A stretch of 64,000 nucleotides of DNA from an uncultured Oscillospiraceae bacterium (lineage in GTDB: Bacteria; Bacillota; Clostridia; Oscillospirales; Oscillospiraceae), in contig CAJFQQ010000002.1 of the NCBI GenBank assembly GCA_904419145.1, positions 35,641 through 99,640 of the forward strand. The letters are read 5' to 3'. Positions 52,147 through 62,272 of the stretch are shown here, in pieces. How positions within the stretch are numbered: position 1 is the stretch's first letter; every line of letters starts with the position of its first letter. The translations under genes and the position numbers were made by a program. The notes under the pieces are model-generated. The model was not told the origin of the DNA. It did no database searches and saw only the letters and a program-made list of their open reading frames with translations.

Positions 52147-52620
52147 TCATTGCTTTTCTATCCACTTTTTCAGTGCTTCCGGGAGCACACTGCCCTTCAA
52201 AAGCCCTCCGTTTTGGATGGTGGCTCCGGGACAGCTGGGAGCCAGTGCGTCCGCCGTTCGGCCAAGTCCGCTGCCACCGGAGGTTGCAAACAAGATTATG
52301 GTCTTGCCGGAAAAGTCGTAGGCTTCCAGGAACGTGTTGACGATGGTAGGGGCTACCCCCCACCAGATAGGGAACCCCAAGAAAATGGTGTCATGTGCTG
52401 CCACCGGAGCGTCGAGATCCGCCAATTCCGGGCGAAACGCCCGGTTGTTCATTTCCACACTGCTGCGGGAGCTCCGATTCATCCAGTCCAGATCCGCCTC
52501 TGTATAGGGCTGGGCGGGTCTGATCTCATAGAGATCTGCCCCTGCGGCCTGGGCCAGGGCTTTTGCGGCCCGTGCCGTAACCCCGCTTGCAGAAAAATAG
52601 GCAACTAATGGTTTGCTCAT
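52147..52620 (-). CDS. flavodoxin
   Basis: 157 residues. FMN phosphate loop YFSASGVTARAAKALA at the N-terminus, the FLGFPIWWGVAPTIVNTFLE segment and FATSGGSGLGRTADAL, all typical of the flavodoxin family found with aldo/keto reductases and LysR genes in Firmicutes. It carries electrons or acts as a small FMN reductase. AAGGAG before the ATG. Probably part of the redox region under the adjoining LysR gene. Confidence 0.9.
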   Translation of the reverse strand: MSKPLVAYFSASGVTARAAKALAQAAGADLYEIRPAQPYTEADLDWMNRSSRSSVEMNNRAFRPELADLDAPVAAHDTIFLGFPIWWGVAPTIVNTFLEAYDFSGKTIILFATSGGSGLGRTADALAPSCPGATIQNGGLLKGSVLPEALKKWIEKQ

Positions 52621-52889
52621 TGTACTAACACACTCCTTACTTCATTTCCTTTTCCGGTACAGAATTGCATTGCCGCCAAGCATCTATCCCCTTCTCTACC
52701 GCGCTGCACAGCCCCCAGCTCTCCTATTCCTGAGAACTTTCACGGCGGGATATGGTACTGCGCTCCAATCCCCCTCAATGGCGGTTTCGCCACTTCCGAT
52801 CAGAAAATGCATGCATCCGATCTGGATATCTACATTCTAAAAGGGAAAAGGAGCAATGTAAAATACTTATGTTGTATGCTGGGGAATGC

Positions 52890-53756
52890 CTATTCGGAAT
52901 ATTTGAGGCGCCGCAGGAACTCTGCAGCCGCCGAAGAAAAAGCCTGATCCTTTTTCCATACCAGGACGCTGCCTGTCTCTAAGGGCGGCGACAAGGGTAC
53001 AAACTTCAATTCATCGGAGAGGTTTCCCATCAGGAAGCCCAACGCGGCTCCCACGCCGTTGCGGATCATATTGGCTGCGTTCAAAATCAGATTATAGGTA
53101 GCGGCCACCTCCACCTTCTCAAAGTCGTCTCCAAACCAGCCGGCCAGTTCCTGCCGCACCCGCTCCCGCCGGGGCAGCAGCAGGGGCACGCCCAGCAGAT
53201 CCCCGGATGTGACGCACTCCTTGGCGGCCAGCGGGTGCTCCCGATCCACCCAGACGCCCCACTGCTCCCGCTTGGGCAGGCGGGTAAACTCATAGCGCCC
53301 GATGTCCACCGGCTCAGAGAGCATTCCCAGGTCCAGCAGGCCCTTTTCCAGGCGCTCCTGGATCTCGTCGGCGGTGGCGCTGTAAATATGGAAACGCACC
53401 AGAGGGTGCTCCCTGCGGAAAGCGGCGATCTTCCGTGAGAGGGCGGTCATGCTGTTGGACTCCCCGGTTCCGACGGAAATATCCCCAGCCAGCTCTCCAT
53501 CCTTCCGCTGGAACTCCTGTTCCGTCTTCTCCGCCAGTTCCACAATCTCCTGGGCCCGGCGGCGCAGGAGCATTCCGTCGTCTGTGAGGGAGACGTGGTA
53601 TTTCCCCCGGCGAAAAAGCTTCACACCCAGTTCCTCTTCCAGCTGCATCAGCTGACGGGATAGGGTAGGCTGGGTCACGTGGAGCAGGGCCGCAGCCTTC
53701 GTAATGTTCTCCTCCCGGGCTACCACCAGGAAATACTTTAGGACACGCAATTCCAT
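52890..53756 (-). CDS. LysR-family transcriptional regulator
   Basis: 288 residues. HTH MELRVLKYFLVVAREENITKAAALLHVTQPTLSRQLMQLEEELGVKLFRR, then a two-lobed effector domain. AAGGAGG site. Divergent from the aldo/keto reductase at 53913, which it most likely controls. Confidence 0.94.
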   Translation of the reverse strand: MELRVLKYFLVVAREENITKAAALLHVTQPTLSRQLMQLEEELGVKLFRRGKYHVSLTDDGMLLRRRAQEIVELAEKTEQEFQRKDGELAGDISVGTGESNSMTALSRKIAAFRREHPLVRFHIYSATADEIQERLEKGLLDLGMLSEPVDIGRYEFTRLPKREQWGVWVDREHPLAAKECVTSGDLLGVPLLLPRRERVRQELAGWFGDDFEKVEVAATYNLILNAANMIRNGVGAALGFLMGNLSDELKFVPLSPPLETGSVLVWKKDQAFSSAAAEFLRRLKYSE

Positions 53757-53912
53757 GCTGCCGCCTCCTTCTGTTTCCAGGATATCACATTTCTTCGCTT
53801 CATTCCACTAAAAATACAATTCAGTTATGATTCGAAATAGAAAACAGGTATTTGCTCTTTACATAAAACGGGGCTATCCTAAAACTAGAAACCAGGACAG
53901 GAGGAAGCAAAT

Positions 53913-54950
53913 ATGAACTATACCAAGCTGGGAAATTCTGATCTGACAGTCTCTCGGATCTGCATGGGGTGCATGGGGTTTGGCGACGCCGCCCATGGAC
54001 AGCACAGCTGGACGGTGGATGAGGCACACAGCCGGGAGATTATCCGGAGAGGCCTGGAACTGGGGGTCAACTTTTTCGATACCGCTATTGCCTACCAGTC
54101 CGGCACCAGCGAACAATACCTGGGCCGGGCCCTTCGGGACTTTGCCAAACGGGACGAGGTGGTGGTAGCCACCAAATTTCTCCCCCGCACCAACGAGGAG
54201 ATCGCCGCAGGGGTTACCGGCCAGCAGCATATCCGGACCATGCTGGAAAAGAGTCTGAAAAACCTGGGGATGGACCATGTGGACCTGTACATTTACCACA
54301 TGTGGGACTATCAGACACCACTCTATGACATTCTGGACGGTTTGAACCAGATGGTGAAGGAGGGAAAGGCCCGCTATATCGGCATTTCCAACTGCTTCGC
54401 CTGGCAGCTGTGCCGGGCGAACGATCTGGCTGACCGGGAGGGGTTTTCCAAGTTTGTCTCCGTGCAGGGGCACTACAACCTGATCTTCCGGGAGGAGGAA
54501 CGAGAGATGGCTCCCTTCTGCCGCCAGGAAAACATTGCCATGACGCCGTACAGCGCCCTGGCTGGGGGGCGTCTCTCCAAGCACCCAGGCGAGACCTCCA
54601 AACGGCTGATGGAGGATGACTATGCCCGGCTGAAATACGAAGGGAGCGCCGATGCGGATGCTCCCATCATCCGGCGGGTGGCGGAATTGGCCGACCGGCA
54701 CGGGGTATCTATGACGGAGGTCTCCCTGGCGTGGCTGCTCACCAAAGTCACCGCCCCAGTGGTAGGGGCTACCAAGCTGCACCACATCGAGGGGGCGGCC
54801 AAAGCCGTAGATTTGGTTCTCTCCCCGGAGGAGTACGCCTGGCTGGAGGCGCCCTATGTGCCCCATCCCCTGGTGGGCGTTATGGCCCAGAACACTGCCG
54901 CCGCGGCCAAAGAGGACCATGTGTGGTCCACAGGCGACCAGAAGCTTTGA
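53913..54950 (+). CDS. aldo/keto reductase (YajO/YhdN type)
   Basis: 345 residues with AGGAGGAAGC before the ATG. Motifs SRICMGCMGFGDA, catalytic DTAIAYQSGTSEQYLGRAL, Lys in VATKFLP, His in YIYHMWDYQTPL and cofactor-binding PVVGATKLHHIEGAAKAVDL. NADPH-dependent reduction of carbonyls is likely. Divergently transcribed from a LysR gene and followed by a terminator, so a one-gene regulated unit. Confidence 0.94.
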   Translation: MNYTKLGNSDLTVSRICMGCMGFGDAAHGQHSWTVDEAHSREIIRRGLELGVNFFDTAIAYQSGTSEQYLGRALRDFAKRDEVVVATKFLPRTNEEIAAGVTGQQHIRTMLEKSLKNLGMDHVDLYIYHMWDYQTPLYDILDGLNQMVKEGKARYIGISNCFAWQLCRANDLADREGFSKFVSVQGHYNLIFREEEREMAPFCRQENIAMTPYSALAGGRLSKHPGETSKRLMEDDYARLKYEGSADADAPIIRRVAELADRHGVSMTEVSLAWLLTKVTAPVVGATKLHHIEGAAKAVDLVLSPEEYAWLEAPYVPHPLVGVMAQNTAAAAKEDHVWSTGDQKL

Positions 54951-54970
54951 CGCTGGAGCCGATACGCTAA

Positions 54971-55002
54971 GCCCCTGCTGTGCCCAACCGGCACACAGGG
55001 GC
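54971..55002 (+). terminator. terminator of the aldo/keto reductase gene
   Basis: 13-bp GC-rich stem with one bulged base (from 54971 to 55002), followed by ACTTACTTTT. Confidence 0.75.
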
Positions 55003-55120
55003 ACTTACTTTTCAGAAATCAATCCCCGCCGCCCGTTGAGAAATATCATACTCCCAAGCGCTTTGCCGTCCGTTCTCCTGTACACGGATTCTGTGGATCA
55101 TGATAGCGACTCACTGTAAA

Positions 55121-55144
55121 ATCACCGCCGTGTCAGGCGGTGAT
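55121..55144 (-). terminator. terminator-like hairpin reading leftward
   Basis: 9-bp perfect stem (55121-55129 with 55136-55144), six-base loop; on the minus strand it is followed by TTTT. It would end the LysR transcript, although 270 bases from its stop codon. Confidence 0.65.
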
Positions 55145-55412
55145 CTGTTGGATACCGGGTCCAATGGACACCCCGGCAAAGGATGCATACCGCATTGGCT
55201 CCGCGCCCAGGGATGCCCCCCCGCCAGGCCGCCAAAAACATGCCTCCGATTACTGTGATGTATCCGGGATATCTGTGTACTGCAATTTGACAGGTATAAG
55301 CCGCTTCAGGCATTCAGAAAGTCAAGATTTTCAAAGTGTAGAATAGCCTTCGGCGTTTTACCAAAGCCCACTTTATTGCTGCGCCTGCAGAAAAGGCGAT
55401 CAATACTTTTCC

Positions 55413-56255
55413 TCAAGACTTTAATGTCTTCACAAAAGCGCTCAAATCGTTCCGTCCATATGGCTTATATAGGCAGTAATAGGTTACATTTGCCTCTTCA
55501 TCCAGGATTGGGACATTGACCCTGTTTGTAGGATTACCAAATCTTTTGAGCGCTACATCTGTTGTAAAGCTGGGAAGCGCGGAGGATTTTACCAGCTCTT
55601 CAAAGGCCACATCCTCCTGTTCCAAAAAGCGGGTATCCGGCATTTTCTGATCCGTCAGTTCCCGCCAGAATCCAAGGCGGTTTCGCAGAAGCATGGTCTC
55701 GCCATTGAGATCCTTCATACAGAGTCCCTTGCTTCCAGAGAGCGGATGCGCCGGCGGCAGGGAGAAATACAGGTGCTCCTCCCCATATTTTACGCAGGAA
55801 ATCCCAGACTCCTCTACTGGATAGGGCAGGATGATCAGCTGATAGACGTCATCCCGCAGCCCCTGCAGGAGCACGTCGTTTTTCCGTATCTCTGAGGAGA
55901 TCGTCCGGTCCGGATAGAGGTCGGACAGAAGCGGTGGAATCTCCCAAAGGGGGACCGGAGCGCAGGCCCCAACTAAAATCGTACGCTGGCTGCGGTCAAA
56001 TGCCTGGACGCGGCTGATCATGTCCTGACACTTCTCCATAACCTGCCGTGCGTATTCCGCTGCCATGCGGCCGTTTTCGTTGAATTCGATTTTGTTCTTC
56101 TGCCGGTCGAACAGAGGAACCTGGAGCTCCGCTTCCAGCCGCTGCATGGAGCGGCTGAGGGCAGGCTGGGACAGGTGCAGGCGCTCCGCAGCACCAGACA
56201 GGGTTCCACACTCCGCGAAGGCCAAAAGCTGCTCCAACTGATAGATCTCAAACAC
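55413..56255 (-). CDS. LysR-family transcriptional regulator
   Basis: About 280 residues. Translation probably starts at the GTG at 56255, 8 bases after AGGCGG (a near-perfect ribosome site); an ATG two codons earlier (56261) sits inside that site. HTH YQLEQLLAFAECGTLSGAAERLHLSQPALSRSMQRLEAELQVPLFDR, then the effector domain. Divergent from the aldo/keto reductase at 56420 and its neighbours, which are probable targets. Confidence 0.92.
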   Translation of the reverse strand: MFEIYQLEQLLAFAECGTLSGAAERLHLSQPALSRSMQRLEAELQVPLFDRQKNKIEFNENGRMAAEYARQVMEKCQDMISRVQAFDRSQRTILVGACAPVPLWEIPPLLSDLYPDRTISSEIRKNDVLLQGLRDDVYQLIILPYPVEESGISCVKYGEEHLYFSLPPAHPLSGSKGLCMKDLNGETMLLRNRLGFWRELTDQKMPDTRFLEQEDVAFEELVKSSALPSFTTDVALKRFGNPTNRVNVPILDEEANVTYYCLYKPYGRNDLSAFVKTLKS

Positions 56256-56419
56256 AATCATCACCGCCTGGCTACTATTGTAACAGCAGTCTCTGTGGAT
56301 TGCAAGAGTTAGTATGCGTTTCAATTATAGTGCTCTGCATAATCAGCACTGTACTTTTCAAAAAAGCGAGTCTATCATGTATTTGTCGGAAGAAAATCAG
56401 CAAAAAGAGGCTTGACACT

Positions 56420-57271
56420 ATGCAGTATAGAACTCTCTCAAACGGCGTGGAACTGCCGATGATCGGCTATGGCACGTTTCAGATCAAAGACGCCGCACAG
56501 TGCGAGCAGTGCATTTCAGAAGCCTTGGAGACAGGGTACCGCTTGTTCGACACTGCGGCCTCCTATGAAAATGAAGCGGCCATCGGCATGGCCTTGCGCG
56601 ATTCCGGGCTGCCGCGGGAGGAGTGGTTCGTCACCACCAAGCTGTGGGTGCAGGACGCCGGATATGACGGTACCTTGTGGGCCTTTGAACATTCCCTGGA
56701 AAACCTGGGATTGGATCAGATCGACCTGTATCTTATCCACCAGCCTTTCGGCGATTACTACGGTGCCTGGCGGGCCATGGAGCGGCTGTATCGGGAAGGA
56801 GCGGTCCGGGCCATCGGGGTGAGCAATTTCACCCCGGAGCGGCTGGTGGACCTGTGCATGAACCAGGAGTTCAAGCCCATGGTCAACCAGATTGAGATCC
56901 ATCCATTTTTCCAGCAGAACACCGCCCTACGGGTCATGGAGGACTACTGGGTTGTCCCCCAAGCGTGGGGCCCCCTCTCCGAGGCGCAGAAGGATATTTT
57001 CAACCACAAGACGCTGGCGAAGATCGCCGACAGGCACGGCAAAACCGCGGCCCAGGTCATCCTCCGCTGGCATCTCCAGCGGAAGATCCCCACTATCCCC
57101 AAGACGGTTCATAGAGGTCGGATGGCTGAAAATCTGGATGTTTTTGATTTTGAACTGACGGCAAAAGAAATGGAGAGCATCGCCGGCATGGACATCGGCC
57201 ACAGCGAGATCATCGACCACCACTGCTTCTGTACGGCCCGGCAGCTCAATAGCGTAAAAATTCATGCTTAG
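56420..57271 (+). CDS. aldo/keto reductase (2,5-diketo-gluconate reductase type)
   Basis: 283 residues from the ATG at 56420; the longer open frame upstream is not supported by a ribosome site. NGVELPMIGYGTF, catalytic [50 protein letters not shown] and IPKTVHRGRMAENLDVFDFEL. Closest in the window to the product of 58198-59058, so a tandem duplication is likely. First gene of the LysR-linked cluster. Confidence 0.93.
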   Translation: MQYRTLSNGVELPMIGYGTFQIKDAAQCEQCISEALETGYRLFDTAASYENEAAIGMALRDSGLPREEWFVTTKLWVQDAGYDGTLWAFEHSLENLGLDQIDLYLIHQPFGDYYGAWRAMERLYREGAVRAIGVSNFTPERLVDLCMNQEFKPMVNQIEIHPFFQQNTALRVMEDYWVVPQAWGPLSEAQKDIFNHKTLAKIADRHGKTAAQVILRWHLQRKIPTIPKTVHRGRMAENLDVFDFELTAKEMESIAGMDIGHSEIIDHHCFCTARQLNSVKIHA

Positions 57272-57286
57272 GAGGGAGAAAACGCC

Positions 57287-57361
57287 ATGATCTATAAACA
57301 ATTTCAGGATCTCCGTCTTTCCCGGCTGGGCATGGGAAATATGCGCCTGCCGGTGCGTTGA
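57287..57361 (+). pseudogene. N-terminal fragment of a fourth aldo/keto reductase
   Basis: Behind a perfect GGAGGGAGAAAACGCC ribosome site, 24 codons encode MIYKQFQDLRLSRLGMGNMR followed by LPV and a stop. This is the N-terminus of the aldo/keto reductase subfamily with a C-terminal ferredoxin domain (pattern LS.LGFG.MRLP). The rest of the gene is gone; the next gene begins 56 bases on. Confidence 0.65.
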
Positions 57362-57416
57362 TGTCGATATCGTTACGATATGAATTTTGCGATTTCAAGA
57401 AAGGAGCGTCAATCGT

Positions 57417-58153
57417 ATGGAAAAATTGAACGGGAAAGTAGCGGTCGTCACCGGCGGGGCTCCGGCATCGGCCGGGCCATCGCCCAGCGGTTTGCCCGGG
57501 AGGGGGCCTATGTGGTTACCGCTGGCCGGAAGGAACAGCCCCTTCAGGAGACGGCCGCCGCGGATGAGAAGATCTCCTATGTGGTAGGCGACGTCACCAA
57601 GACGGAAACCATTGAGAAGATCATCAACACCGTTCAGGAGAAGTATGGCCGGCTGGATATTCTGGTAAACAACGCGGGCTGGTGCCCGGTGCAGCCCATC
57701 ACGGAGGTCACCATCGAGGACTATGACCGGGCCTTCAATCTGGACGTGCGGGCGGTGGTCAACCTGACCATCCACGCCCTGCCGCTCATCCTCCAGTCCA
57801 AGGGTACCATCCTCAACCTGTCCAGCACGGGGGCCACCCATCCGGCGGCCAACCTGTCCATGTATGTGGGCGCAAAGGCAGCTATTGAGAACTTCACCAA
57901 GTCCTGGGCCATCGAGCTGGCACCCAAGGGCGTCCGGGTCAACGCCCTGGCTCCCGGAGCCATCCGCACCAACATTTGGAATGTGACGGATCTGTCCCCG
58001 GAGGCGGCCAAGGCCCACGAGGACGGCATCGCCGCGGGCATCCCCATGGGGCGGTTCGGCCGACCGGAGGAAGTGGCCAATGTGGCCCTCTTCCTGGTGT
58101 CCGACGAGGCCAGCTATGTCAGCGGTTCCATCTACGGCATTACCGGCGGTTAA
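57417..58153 (+). pseudogene. short-chain dehydrogenase/reductase gene with a frameshift in the cofactor motif
   Basis: The ATG at 57417 follows AAGGAG and begins EKLNGKVAVVTGG. After the G-run at 57456-57459 the frame breaks; the second frame continues SGIGRAIAQRFAREGAYVVTAGR, NNAGW, catalytic Ser in NLSSTG, YVGAKAAIENFTKSWAIELAP (Tyr-x3-Lys) and GRPEEVANVALFLVSDEASYVSGSIYGITGG. Adding one G to the run restores a 245-residue SDR with TGGGSGIG. Either a sequencing slip in a G-run or a real inactivating deletion. It sits between two aldo/keto reductase genes. Confidence 0.85.
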
Positions 58154-58194
58154 TCAGTACGAAAACAAAACCAAATCAATTTTCGGAGGAATGA

Positions 58195-59058
<864 letters not shown>

Positions 59059-59169
59059 GGTTACCCTTTGAAACGGCTGGCAGGGTCTGACACCGTGCCA
59101 GGCTCTGGCCGCCGCGCAGTTCAGGCAGAGGCCGGCGGAGCCCGCCTCCGCGGAAGGGGACACAGGAGT

Positions 59170-61104
59170 ATGAAGCAATTTATTTTCACTGGATGGATAG
59201 TGCTGGCGCTGCTGGGTCTGACGGCCTGCAGCAGCGGGTCCGGTACGGACCGGCCCCAGCCGGAGCAGACCACCCAGACGGCAGAGGCAGCGGGGAATAT
59301 GGAGCGGGAAGAAGCCGCATCCCAGGAACAGACCGAATACATCAGCGCGGTGCCGAAGGAGTATTTTGCCCCCTCCGGCCACCCCGGGCAGGTGCTGGAG
59401 ATCACCTACGACAGCCGAGACTATACGGACTCTGCCGAGCCCGCCATCCAGAAAACCGCCTATGTCTATCTGCCCTATGGCTATGACGAAACCGATGAGG
59501 ACACGCGGTATAACATCCTTTACTTGATGCACGGGTGGACCATGACGGCGGGGGACTTCTTCGATCCGGCCCAGAGCGGCATCGTCTCCATGCTGGACCA
59601 CATGGTGGAGAACGGGGACATCCCGCCGACAATCGTGGTGTGCGCCACCTTCGATGCCCAGAACCAGTCCCAGGGATTTTCCCGCTCGGTGGAGGAGCTG
59701 TCCGTGTTCCATCGGGATTTGCGGGAGAACCTGATCCCCTTCGTGGAGAGCCGGTACCATACCTATGCAGAAGATGTGACCGAGGAGGCGCTTCGAGCCT
59801 CCCGGGAGCATCGGGCCTTCGGCGGCTTCTCCCTGGGGGCGGTCACCACCTGGTATCAGTTCATTTATAACCTGGACTACATCCAATACTTCGTGCCCAT
59901 GAGCGGGGACTGCTGGATCATGGGAACCTACGGGGGGCTCTATCAGCCGGTGGAGACGGTGGACTACCTGGAGCAGGTGGTCTCAGACGGCGGCTGGAGC
60001 GGGGACGACTTCTACATCTACCAGGGCATCGGCACCAGTGACCCTATCTGGGACCAGACGGATAGCCAGATCCAGGAGATGCTGACACGGGAGCTGTTTA
60101 CCCCTGAAAACCTCCACTACGCCGTTATCCAGGGCGGCCGGCACGATGTGGATGCCTGTGAGCGGTACCTATACCACGCCCTGCAGAACTTCTTCGGAAA
60201 TCAAGAGGGTGCGCGTATGGAATTTGAACCTGTGACCCGCAATACCTTGGTGCGGGATGTGATGGACGACCCTGTCTTTGAGGATTACGGCCGCCTGCTG
60301 TTCCCGGTGGACCGGGCGATCCCCCAGGACATGACCCTGGAGGACGTGGGCGACCTTCTGGTCTGGTACCACGATGTGAACCCGGACAAGACAGTGGAGA
60401 TCGTCAACACTCTGGGGGAGCGGGCCGCCGCCGGCGATACAGTTTTTTATGACATCTACACCGATGAGGAGAAGGCGGCGGACCCGGACAAGGAGGACAC
60501 CGGCCTGTTCTTCTTCCAGGGGGAACCCGGCGGCAAGACCGCCATCTGCAACGCCGGGGGCGGCTTCGTCTATGTGGGGGCCATGCAGGACAGCTTCCCC
60601 CACGCCCTGGAGCTGTCCAAGCAGGGGTATAACGCCTTCGCCCTGATTTACCGCCCCGGCACCCAGACCGCCTGCGAGGACCTGGCCCGGGCCATTGCCT
60701 TCCTCTACGAGCACGCGGAAGAATTGGACATTGACATGGCGGATTACTCCCTGTGGGGCGGCTCCGCCGGGGCCCGGATGGCGGCGTGGCTTGGAACATA
60801 TGGCACCGAGGCTTTCGGAGAGCAGGCCTATCCCCGCCCGGCGGCGGTGATCATGCAGTACACCGGATTGTCCGAGGTGACGGGGGACGAGCCGCCCACC
60901 TACTGCTGCGTGGGGACCAGCGACGGCATCGCCTCCTACCGCGTCATGGAGGAGCGGGTGCGGCGCATCCGGGAGGGCGGCACAGATGCCGAAATCGAGG
61001 TGTTTCAGGGCCTGCCCCACGGCTTTGGTCTGGGAGAGGGGACGGTGGCCGAGGGTTGGATTGACCGTGCCATTGACTTTTGGGAACGGCAGATGGTTCA
61101 GTGA
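59170..61104 (+). CDS. lipoprotein with two alpha/beta-hydrolase (esterase) domains
   Basis: 644 residues from the ATG at 59170 (CAGGAG upstream). Lipobox LTAC. Residues about 60-365 are an esterase-D/feruloyl-esterase-like domain: RYNILYLMHGWTMTAGDFF, nucleophile elbow GGFSLGAVTTWY, His in GGRHDVDAC. Residues about 370-644 are a second hydrolase of HSL/acyl-peptidase type: GGGFVYVGAMQDSFPHALELSKQGYNAFALIYR, elbow LWGGSAGARMAAWLG, late Asp in VGTSDGIASY and His in GLPHGFG. Both catalytic sets look complete. A surface two-step esterase is likely. Confidence 0.87.
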   Translation: MKQFIFTGWIVLALLGLTACSSGSGTDRPQPEQTTQTAEAAGNMEREEAASQEQTEYISAVPKEYFAPSGHPGQVLEITYDSRDYTDSAEPAIQKTAYVYLPYGYDETDEDTRYNILYLMHGWTMTAGDFFDPAQSGIVSMLDHMVENGDIPPTIVVCATFDAQNQSQGFSRSVEELSVFHRDLRENLIPFVESRYHTYAEDVTEEALRASREHRAFGGFSLGAVTTWYQFIYNLDYIQYFVPMSGDCWIMGTYGGLYQPVETVDYLEQVVSDGGWSGDDFYIYQGIGTSDPIWDQTDSQIQEMLTRELFTPENLHYAVIQGGRHDVDACERYLYHALQNFFGNQEGARMEFEPVTRNTLVRDVMDDPVFEDYGRLLFPVDRAIPQDMTLEDVGDLLVWYHDVNPDKTVEIVNTLGERAAAGDTVFYDIYTDEEKAADPDKEDTGLFFFQGEPGGKTAICNAGGGFVYVGAMQDSFPHALELSKQGYNAFALIYRPGTQTACEDLARAIAFLYEHAEELDIDMADYSLWGGSAGARMAAWLGTYGTEAFGEQAYPRPAAVIMQYTGLSEVTGDEPPTYCCVGTSDGIASYRVMEERVRRIREGGTDAEIEVFQGLPHGFGLGEGTVAEGWIDRAIDFWERQMVQ

Positions 61105-61147
61105 GTTGCCTGCGGTTTCCTATCACGTTTTGATTGGAGGGACCCCT

Positions 61148-62272
61148 ATGCGAACAAACCGACGTTTAGCCCTGTTGACTGGATTCGCTCTGATGGCGAT
61201 GCTTCTCTCCGGGTGCGGGAGCAATACAGCCTCTGGCGGAAACGAGTCGTCAACGCAATCCTTGCCCACCCAGGAACCGCAAAGCAGTGAAACGACCGGA
61301 GCACCTCCTGCGGAAAACACCCAGGCCGTCCCCGGCGAGAGTATTCAGACCAACGGCGGCGAGGTCATCCCCCTGTCCGTACTGGAGCATCAGGATGCAG
61401 CCTCGGATACGGCGGTCTACTACACCTCCGACATCAGCCCGGAGGCGATGGTGGCCATCTATGACGCCCTGGGTATAGAGTTGACCGGCGGCAACATCGC
61501 GGTAAAACTCTCCACCGGCGAGCCACCCGCCAGCAACTATCTGGACCCGGCCCTGATCGAGGATCTGGTCCATCAGGTGGACGGCACCATCGTGGAGAAC
61601 AACACCGCCTACGGCGGTCAGCGCGCCAGCACCGCCATGCACTACCAGGTGGCGGAGGACCATGGCTTTACCGACATTGCAGACTTCGTGGTGCTGGACG
61701 AGAACGGTTCCATCTCCCTGCCCGTGGAGGGTGGCACCCAGCTGACGGAAAATCTGGTGGGCGCCCACTTTCCGGAGTATGACGGCTATCTGGTCCTCTC
61801 CCACTTCAAGGGCCACACCATGGCCGGTTTCGGCGGCGCCATCAAGAACATATCCATCGGCATGGCCTCCCAGGAGGGCAAGTGCCTGATCCACACGGCC
61901 GGCGAGAGCCACACCAGTCCCTGGGGCGGCGAGCAGGACCCCTTCCTGGAGTCCATGGCCGAGGCGGGCAAATCGGTGGTGGATGCGTTGGATGGGAACA
62001 TCCTGTATGTCAGCATGATGAACCACCTGTCCATCGACTGCGACTGCGATGGGAACCCGGCCCAGCCGGATATGCACGACATGGGCATCCTGGCCTCCAC
62101 GGATCCGGTGGCGCTGGATCAGGCCTGCGTGGATCTGGTGCACGCCTCCCAGGACGATACGGAGTCCCTGATCAACCGCATGGAGTCCCGCAATGCCATC
62201 CACGTGCTGGAGCACGGGGAGGACATCGGCCTGGGCAGCCGCACCTACCAGCTGGTGAGCATCGATGCGTGA
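61148..62272 (+). CDS. DUF362-domain lipoprotein
   Basis: 374 residues from the ATG at 61148 (GGAGGGACCCC upstream). Lipobox LSGC, a Ser/Glu-rich linker, then the DUF362 fold: NIAVKLSTGEPPASNYLDPALIEDLV, LSHFKGHTMAGFGGAIKNISIGMAS and DMGILASTDPVALDQACVDLV. Role unknown. Its stop overlaps the permease start by 8 bases, so the two act together. Confidence 0.88.
   Translation: MRTNRRLALLTGFALMAMLLSGCGSNTASGGNESSTQSLPTQEPQSSETTGAPPAENTQAVPGESIQTNGGEVIPLSVLEHQDAASDTAVYYTSDISPEAMVAIYDALGIELTGGNIAVKLSTGEPPASNYLDPALIEDLVHQVDGTIVENNTAYGGQRASTAMHYQVAEDHGFTDIADFVVLDENGSISLPVEGGTQLTENLVGAHFPEYDGYLVLSHFKGHTMAGFGGAIKNISIGMASQEGKCLIHTAGESHTSPWGGEQDPFLESMAEAGKSVVDALDGNILYVSMMNHLSIDCDCDGNPAQPDMHDMGILASTDPVALDQACVDLVHASQDDTESLINRMESRNAIHVLEHGEDIGLGSRTYQLVSIDA

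Larger units (their letters stand above)
54951..55412. other. intergenic region with two terminator hairpins
   Basis: 462 bases with no supported gene. Besides the two hairpins listed separately, 55145-55412 holds nothing I can identify; short frames there have no ribosome site. Confidence 0.5.

Noticed and set aside
55145..55412. Possible transposase or recombinase fragment in a gap
   Set aside because: Short frames carry no motif and no inverted repeats bound the region.
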